DNA of 44,578 bases from Gemmatimonadota bacterium (GTDB lineage: Bacteria; Gemmatimonadota; Gemmatimonadetes; Palauibacterales; Palauibacteraceae): NCBI GenBank assembly GCA_022825725.1, contig JAJDWE010000011.1, positions 1 through 44,578 on the forward strand, given 5' to 3'. Positions 33,000-41,813 of this stretch are shown in pieces. A model generated the notes under the pieces. That model was not told the origin of the DNA, searched no databases, and saw nothing but the letters and a program-made list of their open reading frames with translations. The position numbers were made by a program, and so were the translations under genes. Within the stretch, counting starts at the first letter, position 1; each line of letters opens with the position of its first letter.

Positions 33000-33911
33000 A
33001 TGTACGCCTGGAGAGTGCCCGGCCGACGGCCTCGTGCGACGCCGGTAACGATGCTGGCAGCGCTGGTGACGCTCGGGTGCGGGGACGCCACGGGTCCCGA
33101 GCCGCCCGCGGCGGGCGAGATCGTCTTCACGTCGATCCGCGAGAGATTCATGCGCATCTGGGTGGCGAACGCGGACGGGTCCGGACAGCGGCCCCTCACG
33201 CCGGAAGGCGAGACGAGCCTCGAGCCCAGCTGGACGCCGGACGGTTCGCGGATCGTGTTCACGAGCTGGCTCGACGGGAACCCCGACATCTTCCTCATGG
33301 ACGCGGACGGCTCGGACTGGAGGCCGGTGACGCGGGACACGGCGTACGACCGCTCCGGGCGTCTGTCCCCGGACGGGAGGCGCGTGGTCTTCGTCTCCGA
33401 GCGCACGGGGGATCCGGACATCTGGGTGATCGACGTGGATGGATCGAATCCGATCAACCTCACGCGGAGCCCGTCGTCCTTCGACGTGGACCCGGACTGG
33501 TCGCCCGACGGCGCCCGGATCGTCTTCGCTTCGGACCGCGGCGGGGGCCGACAGTTCTCGCTGTGGACGATGGGGGCCGACGGGACGGGGCTCACGCGGC
33601 TTCCCGCAGAGGGCGGCGCGCGCTCCCCGTCCTGGTCGCCGGATGGATCGCGGATCGTCTTCACCTCCTACCGGGACATCGGCGACGCCGAAATCTACGT
33701 GATGCGGGCGGATGGCAGCGGCCAGACCAACCTCTCGGGCCGCGCCGGAGTGGACGAACTGCCGCGCTGGTCGCCGGACGGCGATTTCATCCTCTTCTCG
33801 ACGAAACGCGACGGGAACTCCGAGATCTACGCGATGCGCGCGGACGGATCGGGGCCGGTGAACCTCTCGCGCCACCCGCGCTGGGATGCCATGGCCGCAT
33901 GGAGGCCGTAG
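33000..33911 (+). CDS. TolB-like WD40/PD40 beta-propeller lipoprotein (303 aa)
   Basis: After a lipoprotein signal (lipobox VTLGC) the protein is six tandem blades of the TolB/PD40 type, each close to WSPDGSRIVFTS followed by I-VM-ADGSG-NL. Such proteins are envelope-located binding or scaffold proteins; no enzyme site is present. GGAGGA lies about 12 bases before ATG 33000; the inner ATG at 33051 would leave no basic N-terminus. It is divergent from the dipeptidase across 118 bases and followed by the gamma-glutamyltransferase gene on the same strand after 56 bases. Confidence 0.85.
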   Translation: MYAWRVPGRRPRATPVTMLAALVTLGCGDATGPEPPAAGEIVFTSIRERFMRIWVANADGSGQRPLTPEGETSLEPSWTPDGSRIVFTSWLDGNPDIFLMDADGSDWRPVTRDTAYDRSGRLSPDGRRVVFVSERTGDPDIWVIDVDGSNPINLTRSPSSFDVDPDWSPDGARIVFASDRGGGRQFSLWTMGADGTGLTRLPAEGGARSPSWSPDGSRIVFTSYRDIGDAEIYVMRADGSGQTNLSGRAGVDELPRWSPDGDFILFSTKRDGNSEIYAMRADGSGPVNLSRHPRWDAMAAWRP

Positions 33912-33967
33912 TGTGCGTGCGGCGCCCGGGGTCGGGCCCACCGTCAACCTTTGAGGGAATCAGCCGA

Positions 33968-35680
33968 ATGATGTGCATGCGCGACGTTGCCACGACTCTC
34001 GTCCTCGCCGTACTCCCCGTGGCCGCGACCGCCTGCGGCACCGCGGATGCGGAGAGCCTGAGGAACTCGTCAAGTCAGGAGGCCGCGATGAATGCTCCGG
34101 GGTCCATGGCGGGGCGATCCACCGTCTACGCTCCGAACGGAATGGTCGCGACGAGTCAGCCCATGGCGTCGAGCGTGGCGCTCGGCGTGCTGCGCGACGG
34201 AGGCAACGCCTTCGACGCGGCGATCGCGGCCTCGTCCGTGCTCTCGCTCGTCGAACCGCACATGACGGGGCTGGGCGGCGATCTGTTCGCGCTCTTCTGG
34301 TCCGCGGAGGAGGGCCGGCTCGTCGGCCTGGACGCGACGGGGCGGGCCGGGACCCACATGACGCCGGAACGGATCCGGGCGGACGGCTTCGACCGCGTGC
34401 CGGGCTCCGGGCCGGGGGCGGTGACCGTGCCGGGGGCGATCGCGGGCTGGGGCGCCCTCAACGAGAAGTACGGGAGCCGCCCGCTCGCCGAAATCGTGGC
34501 GCCGGCGATCGCGCTGGCCGAGGAGGGCTTCCCCGTCACCCCGATCATCGCGGGGCAGTGGCGGGGGCAGTTGAGCAAGCTGCAGGCTGACCCGGGGGCG
34601 GCGGCGACCTACCTGATCGGCGGCGAGCGGGCGCCCGAGGCGGGCGACTGGTTCCGGAACCCCGATTTCGCGCGTTCGCTGCGCACGATCGCGGCGGAAG
34701 GCCCGGCGGCCATGTACGGCGGTGAACTGGGCACGCGCGTGGCCGAGGGCCTCGCCGAACTCGGCGGCTACCTCACGCCGGAGGACATGGCCGCGATGGA
34801 GGTGCGCTGGGTCGAGCCGCTGTCGATGGACTACAAGGGGTGGACGGTCTGGGAACTGCCGCCGGCCGGCCAGGGCGTCGCCGCCCTGCAGATGCTGGGG
34901 ATGCTCGAGCCGTTCGACCTGGCGGGCATGGGGCATAACTCGCCCGAGTACCTCCACCACCTGATCGAGGCGAAGAAGGTGGCGTTCGCGGATCTGGCCC
35001 GGCACGTCGGGGACGCCGACCACATGGAGATCGACCCGAAGGAGTTGCTGGATCCCGACTACCTCGCGGCGCGGCGGGCGCTCATCAACCCGGCCGTGGC
35101 CGCCGAGCGGGTCGAGCCCGGCGAGTTCGCGACCGCCACGGAGACCATCTACCTGTCGGTCGCCGACCGGTACGGGAACATGGTCTCCTTCATCCACTCG
35201 ATCTACGGCTCGTTCGGTTCGGGCGTCGTCGTGCCGGGGACGGGCTTCGTGCTGCAGAACCGCGGCGCCGGCTTCACGCTCGAGGACGGACACCCGAACC
35301 AGGTGGCGCCCGGCAAGCGGCCCTTCCACACGCTCATCCCGGGGTTCGTGACCCGCGGCGGGGAGCCGCTCATGGCGTTCGGCGTGATGGGCGGCTCGAT
35401 GCAGCCGCAGGGACACACGCAGGTCGTTCTCAACATGATCGAGTTCGGGATGGACCCGCAGCAGGCGATCGACGCGGCCCGCTTCCGCCACATGGGTGGC
35501 CTGCGCGTCGCGGTCGAGAGGCTGACCGACGGACTCGAAGACGGCATGAGCGCGTTCGGCCACGAACTCGTGGACTGGGAGAGCGCCTCGTTCGGCGGCG
35601 GTCAGCTCGTCATGAAGCTCGATCGCGGCTGGGCCGGGGCGTCAGACCCCCGCAAGGACGGCCTCGCCATCGGCCACTGA
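33968..35680 (+). CDS. ggt: Gamma-glutamyltransferase family protein, lipoprotein (570 aa)
   Basis: An Ntn-hydrolase that cleaves gamma-glutamyl bonds such as in glutathione, made as a proenzyme that cuts itself. GNAFDAAIAASSVLSLVEPHMTGLGGD is the large-subunit signature. The self-cleavage and nucleophile Thr is T393, just before IYLSVADRYGNMVSFIHS, followed by GSFGSGVVVPGTGF and the small-subunit PGKRPFHTL. The family form TTHxSV is here TIYLSV: the nucleophile is kept while the next residues differ. The N-terminus is a lipoprotein signal (AATAC). GAGGGA lies nine bases before ATG 33968. The very long upstream extension of this frame is antisense to the dipeptidase and not coding. Confidence 0.9.
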   Translation: MMCMRDVATTLVLAVLPVAATACGTADAESLRNSSSQEAAMNAPGSMAGRSTVYAPNGMVATSQPMASSVALGVLRDGGNAFDAAIAASSVLSLVEPHMTGLGGDLFALFWSAEEGRLVGLDATGRAGTHMTPERIRADGFDRVPGSGPGAVTVPGAIAGWGALNEKYGSRPLAEIVAPAIALAEEGFPVTPIIAGQWRGQLSKLQADPGAAATYLIGGERAPEAGDWFRNPDFARSLRTIAAEGPAAMYGGELGTRVAEGLAELGGYLTPEDMAAMEVRWVEPLSMDYKGWTVWELPPAGQGVAALQMLGMLEPFDLAGMGHNSPEYLHHLIEAKKVAFADLARHVGDADHMEIDPKELLDPDYLAARRALINPAVAAERVEPGEFATATETIYLSVADRYGNMVSFIHSIYGSFGSGVVVPGTGFVLQNRGAGFTLEDGHPNQVAPGKRPFHTLIPGFVTRGGEPLMAFGVMGGSMQPQGHTQVVLNMIEFGMDPQQAIDAARFRHMGGLRVAVERLTDGLEDGMSAFGHELVDWESASFGGGQLVMKLDRGWAGASDPRKDGLAIGH

Positions 35681-35697
35681 CGACCGACGGCGAGGCC
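35660..35697. terminator. 9-bp stem-loop at the 3' end of ggt
   Basis: GGCCTCGCC (35660-35668) and GGCGAGGCC (35689-35697) are perfect complements around a 20-base loop that contains the ggt stop codon. It lies just before the convergent BNR gene end at 35712. A short ACTTTC follows on the plus strand. This is the best terminator candidate in the window. Confidence 0.5.
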
Positions 35698-35711
35698 CTG
35701 GCGACTTTCGG

Positions 35712-38700
35712 CTAGCCGCCGGGGAGGGGGCGGCCGGGGGTCCAGGGGGCCCCGGCGGCTTCGAGTGCGGTCTCGGCGCCGGCGAAGGCGCCGTCCATGA
35801 AGTTCCGGAACTCGGCGAGCCAGCCGCCGAAGTCCGTTTCGGCGATCTCCAGGTTGCGGCGGTGGGTCGCCGTCGGCGTCTGGCGCGTGTCCCAGTGACC
35901 GCCGATCACCCGTCCCACCCGGTTCGAGATCGAGGGGACGGTGGGCTCGTTCAGGCGCTGGCGGGCCGGGTCGCCGAAGAGACGGATCGAGAAGTCCTGA
36001 AGGCTCGCGCCGAGCGCGTCCAGTTCGCCGAACAGTTCGAGCGGGGCATCAGGCGCCTCGAGGAGCGCGGCCCGCATGTGGCGCAGCCGGTCGCGGGCGC
36101 GGCCGACTTCCTCGCCCGCCGAGGCGATGTGGCGCCTCAACTCCGACGCTTCGTTCTGGAAGGCGACGACGGCCCCGAAGTCCGTGCCCGGCTCGGCCGT
36201 GGGCACCGCTTTCACCTCGAACGCCTGCGCCCGTCCGACTTCCCGCGCGCCTTCGGCCGTGACCACGACGAGTTGCGCGGAGTAGTCGCCCGGGGCGACG
36301 AGGGGCCCCTGGGGCGGTCCCACCCACGGGGGCGTGAAGCCCGGCACCGTGAGGTCGATCGGATCCGGCGCCGGGGCGCGCAGATCCCAGCTTACGCGGT
36401 GCAGCCCCTCGCTCGCGGGGCCGGCGACCCAGCGCACGGTTCGGCCGTTCCCGTCGGCGATCGCGATCAGCGCCCGGGGGCCGCTCTCCGTCGCCTCCTC
36501 GTTCAGCACGTCGTAGCCGGGGAACGCCACATCTCCCCCGGCCGCCCGCACCTCCCCTTCGGCGGCGCGGCGCGCCTCCGCCGCCGACGTCGATGTCTCG
36601 GGCAGGTAGTAGGAGATCACGGCGCCGAAGTCCGGGTTCGGCGCGGTGTAGTCGTCCGTCCCGAGCGTCGGCTTGCCGCGCGCCTGCAGGGGCACGGACG
36701 GGATGTACCACCACGCGTCGCGCACCGGGAACAGCGCGCCGCCCTCCGCCGCGCCCGCGACGGTGTTCGTGCCCTCGGCGAGTTCGCGCAGCGGAGTGTA
36801 GTCGTCGAGCACGTAGAAGCCGCGGCCGAAGGTCGACCCGACCACGTCGTTGTCCCGCCGCTGGACCTCCAGGTCCCGGTGCGGGATCGTGGGACCGGGG
36901 AGCATGTGCCAGTTCTCGCCCCCGTTCACGCTCGCGTACATCCCGAACTCCGCTCCGACGAAGAGGAGGTTCGGGTTCAGGTGGTCCTGCTCGATCGCCC
37001 ACAGGATCGTGCCGTCCGGCAGGTCGCCGGAGATCGACTGCCATGAGAGCCCCGCGTCGTCGCTCCGGAAGAGGAGCGGCCGGAAGTCGCCCTCCTTGTG
37101 GTTGTCCGCCACCGCGAACACGGTCGAGGCGAGGTGCTGCGAGGCTTCGATATCGTTGATGAAGGCCCGTTCCGGCACGCCGGGCAGCGGGGCCGCGAGC
37201 CGCCAGTTCGTGCCCCCGTCCTCCGTCACGTGGATGAGGCCGTCATCGCTCCCCGTGTAGATCACGCCCGCCGTCACCGGCGACTCGGAGATCCCCGTGA
37301 GGGTCGCGTACTTCGACATGGCGCCGTTGTCGATGAGGTCGTCGACGCTCCACACGCGGCCCATGAACTCCAGCTCGTAGCGGTTCACGTTCGTCGTCAG
37401 GTCGCCGCTGATCGCGGTCCACGAATTGCCCCGGTCGTCGCTCGCCCACACGCGCTGCGAGCCGTGGTAGATGCGGTCGGCGTCGTGCGGGCTGATGAGG
37501 ACGGGCGAGTCCCAGTTCCAGCGCTCCGGCGGGTCGCCGGGCGCGGGCTGCGCCTGGATGTCGAGCGCTTCCTCGCTCTCCCGGTCGTAGCGGTAGAGGT
37601 TCCCCTGCTGCGTCTGCAGGTAGAGGATGTCCGGATCCCGCGGGTCGATCTGGACCGCGTACCCGTCCGCCCCCATCGGCGCGTACCAGTCCCGGTTGCG
37701 GACCCCTTCGATGTTCGTCGTGCGAGCGGGACCCCAAAGGGTGCCGAGGTCCTGCGCGCCGCCGAGCACGTTGTAGAAGGGCTCCGCGTTGTCGAGCGCG
37801 AGCTTGTAGAACTGGGAGATCGGCAGGTTCGGGAAGTGACGGAAGGTGCGGCCGTCGTCGAAGCTCTCGTACAGCCCCGCGTCCGTCCCCACGAGCAGGT
37901 GCAGCGGGTCCTCCGGGTCGATCCACAGCGCGTGGTTGTCGCTGTGCTTGTCGCGCGCCGTCTCGAGGTTTCCGAACGTCGCGCCACCGTCCCGCGTGAC
38001 CTGGATGAAGACGTCCATCTGGTACACGATGTCCGCATCGTGCGGGGAGGCTTCGATCTCCTGGTAGTAGTGAGGACCGGTGCCGCCGGAGATGTACGAG
38101 TTCCGCCGCTCCCAGCTCTCCCCCTTGTCGAGGGACCGGTAGAAGCCGCGCTCATCGTCGTTCGCCTCCATCGTCGCGTACACGACCTCGGGGTTCGCGG
38201 GGGTGACGGCGAGTCCGATCTTGCCCACATCGCCGCTCGGGAGTCCGGCCGAGATCCGGCGCCAACTCTCCCCACCATCGGTGGACTTGTAGATCCCCGA
38301 GTTGGGACCGCCGGCGAGGTGACCCCAGATCTTGCGTCGACGTTCGTACGCCGCCGCGTAGACCATGTCCGGGTTGCCGGGGGCGAACTCGATGTCGGTG
38401 ACGCCGGTGTTCTCATCGATCTCGAGCACGAGCCGCCAGGAGTCGCCGCCGTCGGTGGACTTGTAGACGCCGCGCTCCCCGCCCGCAGCCCAGAGCGACC
38501 CCTCCGCGGCCACCAGGATGACGTCGCTGTCGCGCGGATCGACGAGGATCTTCCCGATGTGCTCCGAGGTGGGGAGCCCGACGTTCTCCCACGTCTCCCC
38601 GCCGTTGCGGCTGCGGTAGACGCCGTCCCCCCAGCCGACATGGCGCCCGCTCACGTTCTCTCCCGTGCCCACCCAGATCACGTCCGGGTTGTTGGGGTCG

Positions 38701-39044
38701 ATCGCAACGTCGCCGATCGAGTACACGGACTCGTCCTCGAAGATCGCGTCCCACGTCACGCCCGCGTTCGTCGTCTTCCACACCCCGCCGGAGCCGACCG
38801 CGATGTACCACGTGCTGCTCCGGTGCGGATGCACGGCGATGTCCGCGATCCGGCCACCCATCAACGCAGGGCCGATCTCGCGCAGCGGGAGGCCGGCCAC
38901 GACCTCCGCCACCAGCGCCTGATCGACCTCCTGGGCTTGAACTTCCGGCGCCAGCGGGGGCGATGCTGCCGGAAGCCCCACCAGGACGCCCAAACCGACC
39001 ATCCACCGCGCGCGCGACGCGTATCGCCTCGACGAATCCCTCAT
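35712..39044 (-). CDS. Secreted VPS10/sortilin-type BNR-repeat protein (1110 aa)
   Basis: A signal peptide (residues 1-38, ending near VQAQ) is followed by a large double beta-propeller with many Asp-box (BNR) repeats: STDGGDSWR, STDGGESWR, TEDGGTNW, SVNGGENW and similar. Such WD40/YVTN/BNR exoproteins with the opening LREIGPALMGGRIADIAVHP are common in Gemmatimonadota, Bacteroidota and Acidobacteriota. They are often annotated as glycosyl hydrolases but lack proven activity. The last 300 residues hold an Ig-like segment and a helical end. AAGGAG lies before the ATG at 39044. A role in binding or cleaving extracellular polymers is plausible; the target is unknown. Confidence 0.85.
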   Translation of the reverse strand: MRDSSRRYASRARWMVGLGVLVGLPAASPPLAPEVQAQEVDQALVAEVVAGLPLREIGPALMGGRIADIAVHPHRSSTWYIAVGSGGVWKTTNAGVTWDAIFEDESVYSIGDVAIDPNNPDVIWVGTGENVSGRHVGWGDGVYRSRNGGETWENVGLPTSEHIGKILVDPRDSDVILVAAEGSLWAAGGERGVYKSTDGGDSWRLVLEIDENTGVTDIEFAPGNPDMVYAAAYERRRKIWGHLAGGPNSGIYKSTDGGESWRRISAGLPSGDVGKIGLAVTPANPEVVYATMEANDDERGFYRSLDKGESWERRNSYISGGTGPHYYQEIEASPHDADIVYQMDVFIQVTRDGGATFGNLETARDKHSDNHALWIDPEDPLHLLVGTDAGLYESFDDGRTFRHFPNLPISQFYKLALDNAEPFYNVLGGAQDLGTLWGPARTTNIEGVRNRDWYAPMGADGYAVQIDPRDPDILYLQTQQGNLYRYDRESEEALDIQAQPAPGDPPERWNWDSPVLISPHDADRIYHGSQRVWASDDRGNSWTAISGDLTTNVNRYELEFMGRVWSVDDLIDNGAMSKYATLTGISESPVTAGVIYTGSDDGLIHVTEDGGTNWRLAAPLPGVPERAFINDIEASQHLASTVFAVADNHKEGDFRPLLFRSDDAGLSWQSISGDLPDGTILWAIEQDHLNPNLLFVGAEFGMYASVNGGENWHMLPGPTIPHRDLEVQRRDNDVVGSTFGRGFYVLDDYTPLRELAEGTNTVAGAAEGGALFPVRDAWWYIPSVPLQARGKPTLGTDDYTAPNPDFGAVISYYLPETSTSAAEARRAAEGEVRAAGGDVAFPGYDVLNEEATESGPRALIAIADGNGRTVRWVAGPASEGLHRVSWDLRAPAPDPIDLTVPGFTPPWVGPPQGPLVAPGDYSAQLVVVTAEGAREVGRAQAFEVKAVPTAEPGTDFGAVVAFQNEASELRRHIASAGEEVGRARDRLRHMRAALLEAPDAPLELFGELDALGASLQDFSIRLFGDPARQRLNEPTVPSISNRVGRVIGGHWDTRQTPTATHRRNLEIAETDFGGWLAEFRNFMDGAFAGAETALEAAGAPWTPGRPLPGG

Positions 39045-39158
39045 CTCGCTGCTCTCCTTCGTACCTCGGCCTCGGATTTCTGCGGAGACTGCGCCGAATA
39101 CGCTATCCCGAAGAACCGGGGTCAGACAGAGCGGGGGGGAGAGCCGAAGACCCTCGCG

Positions 39159-39560
39159 TCAGTTCAGTCGGGGAGCCCGGGAACGCCAGGCGGCGGCCAG
39201 CGCCCGGTCGAAGGTCATGAGGTCTTCAGGCTCCCGCCGGATGCAGCAGGCAAGATGAACAAGGTCGCGCGCCTGCAGTTCCGGGTGGCGCGTCGAAAGA
39301 TGCCGCGCCCGTTCCACGTCTTCTCTTTCGACGGGCCAGATCTCCGCCACTGTCGCGTCCACGAGGTCAAAGGCGACGTTCAACGTGCGACGTTGGTCTC
39401 GTCGAACGTACGTGTGAAGAAGTTCCTGAAGCACTTCCGCCGAAGTCACGAGACGTCGGTCGCGCCGCTTCGAGTGAAAGAAGAAAGCTCGGGCCTCCCC
39501 CTTGAGAGCGTGGTCGGCACCGACGAAATACATGAAGACGTTTGCGTCGACGAAGATCAT
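39159..39560 (-). CDS. PIN-domain toxin, VapC-like (133 aa)
   Basis: A PIN-fold RNase. The acidic active-site residues appear in MIFVDANVFMYF (first Asp), SAEVLQELLHTY (Glu), ELQARDLVHLACC (Asp) and LMTFDRAL (last Asp), so the site is intact. It is last in a minus-strand unit; its ATG at 39560 overlaps the stop of the adjacent antitoxin gene (ATGA), the usual arrangement for VapBC modules. Toxins of this class cut tRNA or rRNA when the antitoxin is lost. The open frame upstream of the ATG belongs to another frame of the antitoxin gene. Confidence 0.85.
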   Translation of the reverse strand: MIFVDANVFMYFVGADHALKGEARAFFFHSKRRDRRLVTSAEVLQELLHTYVRRDQRRTLNVAFDLVDATVAEIWPVEREDVERARHLSTRHPELQARDLVHLACCIRREPEDLMTFDRALAAAWRSRAPRLN

Positions 39561-39826
39561 ACGCCGGGATCCGGAAACCGGGTCTCGACGAGCATGCGCT
39601 TGGTCTCCTCCCAATCCGGCTCCTTGGCGCCGGGGGGATGCATCGCGTCGCACTTGGCGGCGAACGCTTCAAGTTCCTCGACGGTGAACAGGCGCGGACG
39701 GGCGGCCTCCAGTTTCTCATCGGCCGCCTCGCGCAGCCACTGCCCGAGAGACTTTCCCTCACGCTCCGCCTCCGCCTGGTAGCGGATCTTTTCCGTCTCC
39801 TTCACCACGAAATGGATGCGGGACAC
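39557..39826 (-). CDS. Ribbon-helix-helix antitoxin, copy next to the PIN toxin (89 aa)
   Basis: The N-terminal half SRIHFVVKETEKIRYQAEAE, then GKSLGQWLREAADEKL, fits a ribbon-helix-helix DNA-binding domain; the C-terminal half (about 48-89) would bind the toxin. I chose GTG 39826, not ATG 39832: AGGAG touches the ATG directly but lies six bases before the GTG, and the GTG start (VSRIHF) lines up with MSRIHF of the sister gene. The stop overlaps the PIN toxin start. It is about three-quarters identical to the next gene upstream over 70 residues, then diverges at the C-terminus, which may set toxin pairing. Confidence 0.78.
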   Translation of the reverse strand: MSRIHFVVKETEKIRYQAEAEREGKSLGQWLREAADEKLEAARPRLFTVEELEAFAAKCDAMHPPGAKEPDWEETKRMLVETRFPDPGV

Positions 39827-40092
39827 GATCATCTCCTGTGGACGAAGATCAAAGGAGGCCCAGTTTTCTGGCGGAACTGAGCTTGTCCTCGGTGATCAGG
39901 CGCTTCACGTCCTCCCAGTCCGGCTCGCGGGCGCCGGGTGGATGGCGGGCGTCGCACGCGGCGTTGAACTCGCGTAGCTCCTCCAGGGTGAACTTCCGCG
40001 GACGCGCGGCCTCCAGTTTCTCGTTGGCCGCTTCTCGCAGCCATTGCCCGAGAGACTTTCCCTCACGCTCCGCCTCCGCCTGGTAGCGGATC
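39741..40092. repeat. 48-bp perfect direct repeat from antitoxin gene duplication
   Basis: Bases 39741-39788 and 40045-40092 are identical over 48 bp, at a 304-bp spacing. They lie inside the two antitoxin genes at the same place, and weaker similarity extends on both sides. This shows a tandem gene duplication, recent or kept uniform by conversion. Confidence 0.75.
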
Positions 40093-40130
40093 CTGGCGCT
40101 TTCCTCGACGACGAAGTGAATCCTCGACAT
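39849..40130 (-). CDS. Second ribbon-helix-helix antitoxin, tandem duplicate (93 aa)
   Basis: Homologous to the following antitoxin gene over residues 1-72 (MSRIHFVVEESARIRYQAEA, then GKSLGQWLREAANEKLEAARPR), with a different C-terminal tail (TEDKLSSARKLGLL). It is the first gene of the minus-strand unit; 22 bases separate its stop from the start of the second copy, and it has no toxin gene directly after it. GAGG lies four bases before the ATG. It may be an extra antitoxin, a decoy repressor, or the remnant of a second module. A candidate operator lies directly upstream (40147-40184). Confidence 0.75.
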   Translation of the reverse strand: MSRIHFVVEESARIRYQAEAEREGKSLGQWLREAANEKLEAARPRKFTLEELREFNAACDARHPPGAREPDWEDVKRLITEDKLSSARKLGLL

Positions 40131-40146
40131 GACCCCTCTTGTAGGT

Positions 40147-40184
40147 GCATAATTTTGACACATGCACAATCTGATGGTGCATGT
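40147..40184 (-). promoter_or_regulatory. Promoter/operator of the duplicated-antitoxin locus
   Basis: In a 62-base AT-richer gap, ACATGCAC (40160-40167) and GTGCATGT (40177-40184) form an 8-bp perfect inverted repeat with a nine-base spacer. On the coding strand GTGCATG is followed by AAATTATGC (complement of 40147-40155), a likely -10 region, 17-25 bases before the antitoxin ATG. A further GTGCAT lies at 40145-40150. Inverted repeats at this place are typical sites for autoregulation by VapB-type antitoxins. Confidence 0.5.
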
Positions 40185-40192
40185 CTATCGAG

Positions 40193-41773
40193 TCAACGGC
40201 CGAGTGGCGGGGCCGTGGCGGGCGGGCGGCGGTGGTTCGTCGCCTGCTCGAAGGCGTAGCCGAAGCCGAGGAGCATAGCCTCCGTGAAGGGGCGGCCGAG
40301 GAACTCGAGACCCACCGGGAGGCCGCCGTCCGTGAACCCGGCGGGGACGGTGAGCGCCGGGAAGGCCGTGAGCGGGCTCAGGGAGCGGTTGTCGCCGAGG
40401 GCGTAGCGGTCGGCCGGGGCAGGGTTCGTCTCCACATCTTCGGCGATCAGCGCCGGGGGATGGTCGAAGGTGGCGTAGACGAAGGCGTCGAGATCGTGTT
40501 CCGCCATCGTCGCGATGACGTCCTCCCTCACCCGGTCGCGCGCCAGGAGGTAGTCCAGGTAGCCGGGGTCGCGGGTCGTCTTCCCCAAGAGGTCGGCCAT
40601 GCCGACGGCCCGCCACGGATTCACGCGGCCGGAAAGGAGGATCGACGCGAGGGTGTGGTACGGCGGATCCCGGAGTTCGGCGAGGTAGGCGTCGGTCACC
40701 TCCTCCGTCTCGTAGGTATTGGCGCCGAAGATGGCCGCCACGCCCTCGATCCCGGGGACAGCGACGTCGAACACTTCGGCCCCGAGGTCGCGCAGAGTCC
40801 CGAGCGCCGCCTCGATCCGGGCGCGCACCTGCCGGAAGCCTTCCGATGACGTGTCCACGGTTCGATCCATCGGCTCACGGATGACGCCGATCCGGGCTCC
40901 GGCCAGCGCCCCCGCGTCGAGTGCGGCCGTGTAGGATTCCGGGATCTGTCCCACGGAGTACGCCGTCACGGGATCGTTCGGGTCGAAGCCGGCGATGACG
41001 TCGAGGAGGATGGCCGCGTCCGTCACGGTGCGGGTCATCGGGCCCATGGTGTCGGTGGTGGGGTTGGCAGGCATCATCCCGAAGCGGCTCACGAGGGGGA
41101 GCGTGGGACGGAGGCCGACGAGCGAGGCGACGGCCGCCGGGCCGCGGATCGAGCCGCCCGTGTCCTCGCCGATGCCGATCATGCCGAGGTTCCCCGCCAC
41201 GGCGGAGCCCGTGCCGCCGGAGGACCCGCTCGGATTCCGCTGCGTGTCGTACGCGTTGCGGATGATCCCGAACCCGGACCCGACGTAGCGCGAGGCGAAC
41301 TCGCCCATGTTCGTCTTCGCGATGATGAGGGCGCCGGCCTCCTTCATGCGCGTCACGATGGTTCCGTCGCGCTCCGACATGTAGCCGGCGAAAAGGGCCG
41401 ACCCGTAGGTCGTCGGCATGTCGCTCGTCTCGACCTGGTCCTTGAGGAGGACGGGGATGCAGTGGAGCGGTCCCGTGAGGCCGCCGGACGCGAAGGCGGC
41501 GTCGAGGCTTCGGGCCTCCTCGAGGGCCCGCGGGTTGACGACCGCGATCGAGTTGAGCCGCGGCCCCTGCTGGTCGTACGCGTCGATGCGCGCCAGGTAG
41601 CGCGCGACGAGCCCCTCGCAGGTGAGGTCGCCCGACCGGAAAGCGGCGTGGACCTCCGCGACCGTCGCCTCCTCGACCTCGAATGCCTGTGCGTGGAGCG
41701 GGAGAGGGGCCGCCGTGAACGCCAGGGCGAATGAGAAGGCCAGCCGGATTGCGATCGACGTTCGAGCAGACAT
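40193..41773 (-). CDS. Secreted amidase, amidase-signature family (526 aa)
   Basis: A signal peptide (residues 1-29, ending LHAQA) precedes an amidase-signature hydrolase. The Ser-cisSer-Lys triad is complete: K111 in PVLLKDQVE, S184 in NPSGSSGGTGSAVAGN and S208 in GEDTGGSIRGPAA. The C-terminal LTAFPALTVPAGFTDGGLPVGLEFLGRPF is also standard. It would hydrolyse an amide (peptide amide, aryl amide or similar) outside the cytoplasm; the cytosolic GatA role is excluded by the signal peptide. The gene is bracketed by two toxin-antitoxin loci: one 62 bases after its stop, the other divergent from its start across 179 bases. Confidence 0.9.
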   Translation of the reverse strand: MSARTSIAIRLAFSFALAFTAAPLPLHAQAFEVEEATVAEVHAAFRSGDLTCEGLVARYLARIDAYDQQGPRLNSIAVVNPRALEEARSLDAAFASGGLTGPLHCIPVLLKDQVETSDMPTTYGSALFAGYMSERDGTIVTRMKEAGALIIAKTNMGEFASRYVGSGFGIIRNAYDTQRNPSGSSGGTGSAVAGNLGMIGIGEDTGGSIRGPAAVASLVGLRPTLPLVSRFGMMPANPTTDTMGPMTRTVTDAAILLDVIAGFDPNDPVTAYSVGQIPESYTAALDAGALAGARIGVIREPMDRTVDTSSEGFRQVRARIEAALGTLRDLGAEVFDVAVPGIEGVAAIFGANTYETEEVTDAYLAELRDPPYHTLASILLSGRVNPWRAVGMADLLGKTTRDPGYLDYLLARDRVREDVIATMAEHDLDAFVYATFDHPPALIAEDVETNPAPADRYALGDNRSLSPLTAFPALTVPAGFTDGGLPVGLEFLGRPFTEAMLLGFGYAFEQATNHRRPPATAPPLGR

Positions 41774-41813
41774 GGCAGCACCTGTCCTCAGGGGGAACTC
41801 TATGAGTAGCCTT

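Noticed and set aside
32882-33664. Upstream extension of the dipeptidase frame
   Set aside because: It is antisense to the TolB-like propeller; the lipoprotein signal at 32881 defines the start.
31805-33967. 720-codon upstream extension of the gamma-glutamyltransferase frame
   Set aside because: The extension is antisense to the M19 dipeptidase, then out of phase through the TolB-like gene; a ribosome-binding site and lipoprotein signal mark the true start at 33968.
37098-39782. 894-codon plus-strand open frame
   Set aside because: Antisense to the BNR protein, whose Asp-box repeats are clear; composition is Arg/Val/Asp-rich shadow.
40193-41773. Amidase as GatA of the amidotransferase complex
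   Set aside because: It has a clear signal peptide and no gatB or gatC neighbour, so a secreted amidase is the better call.
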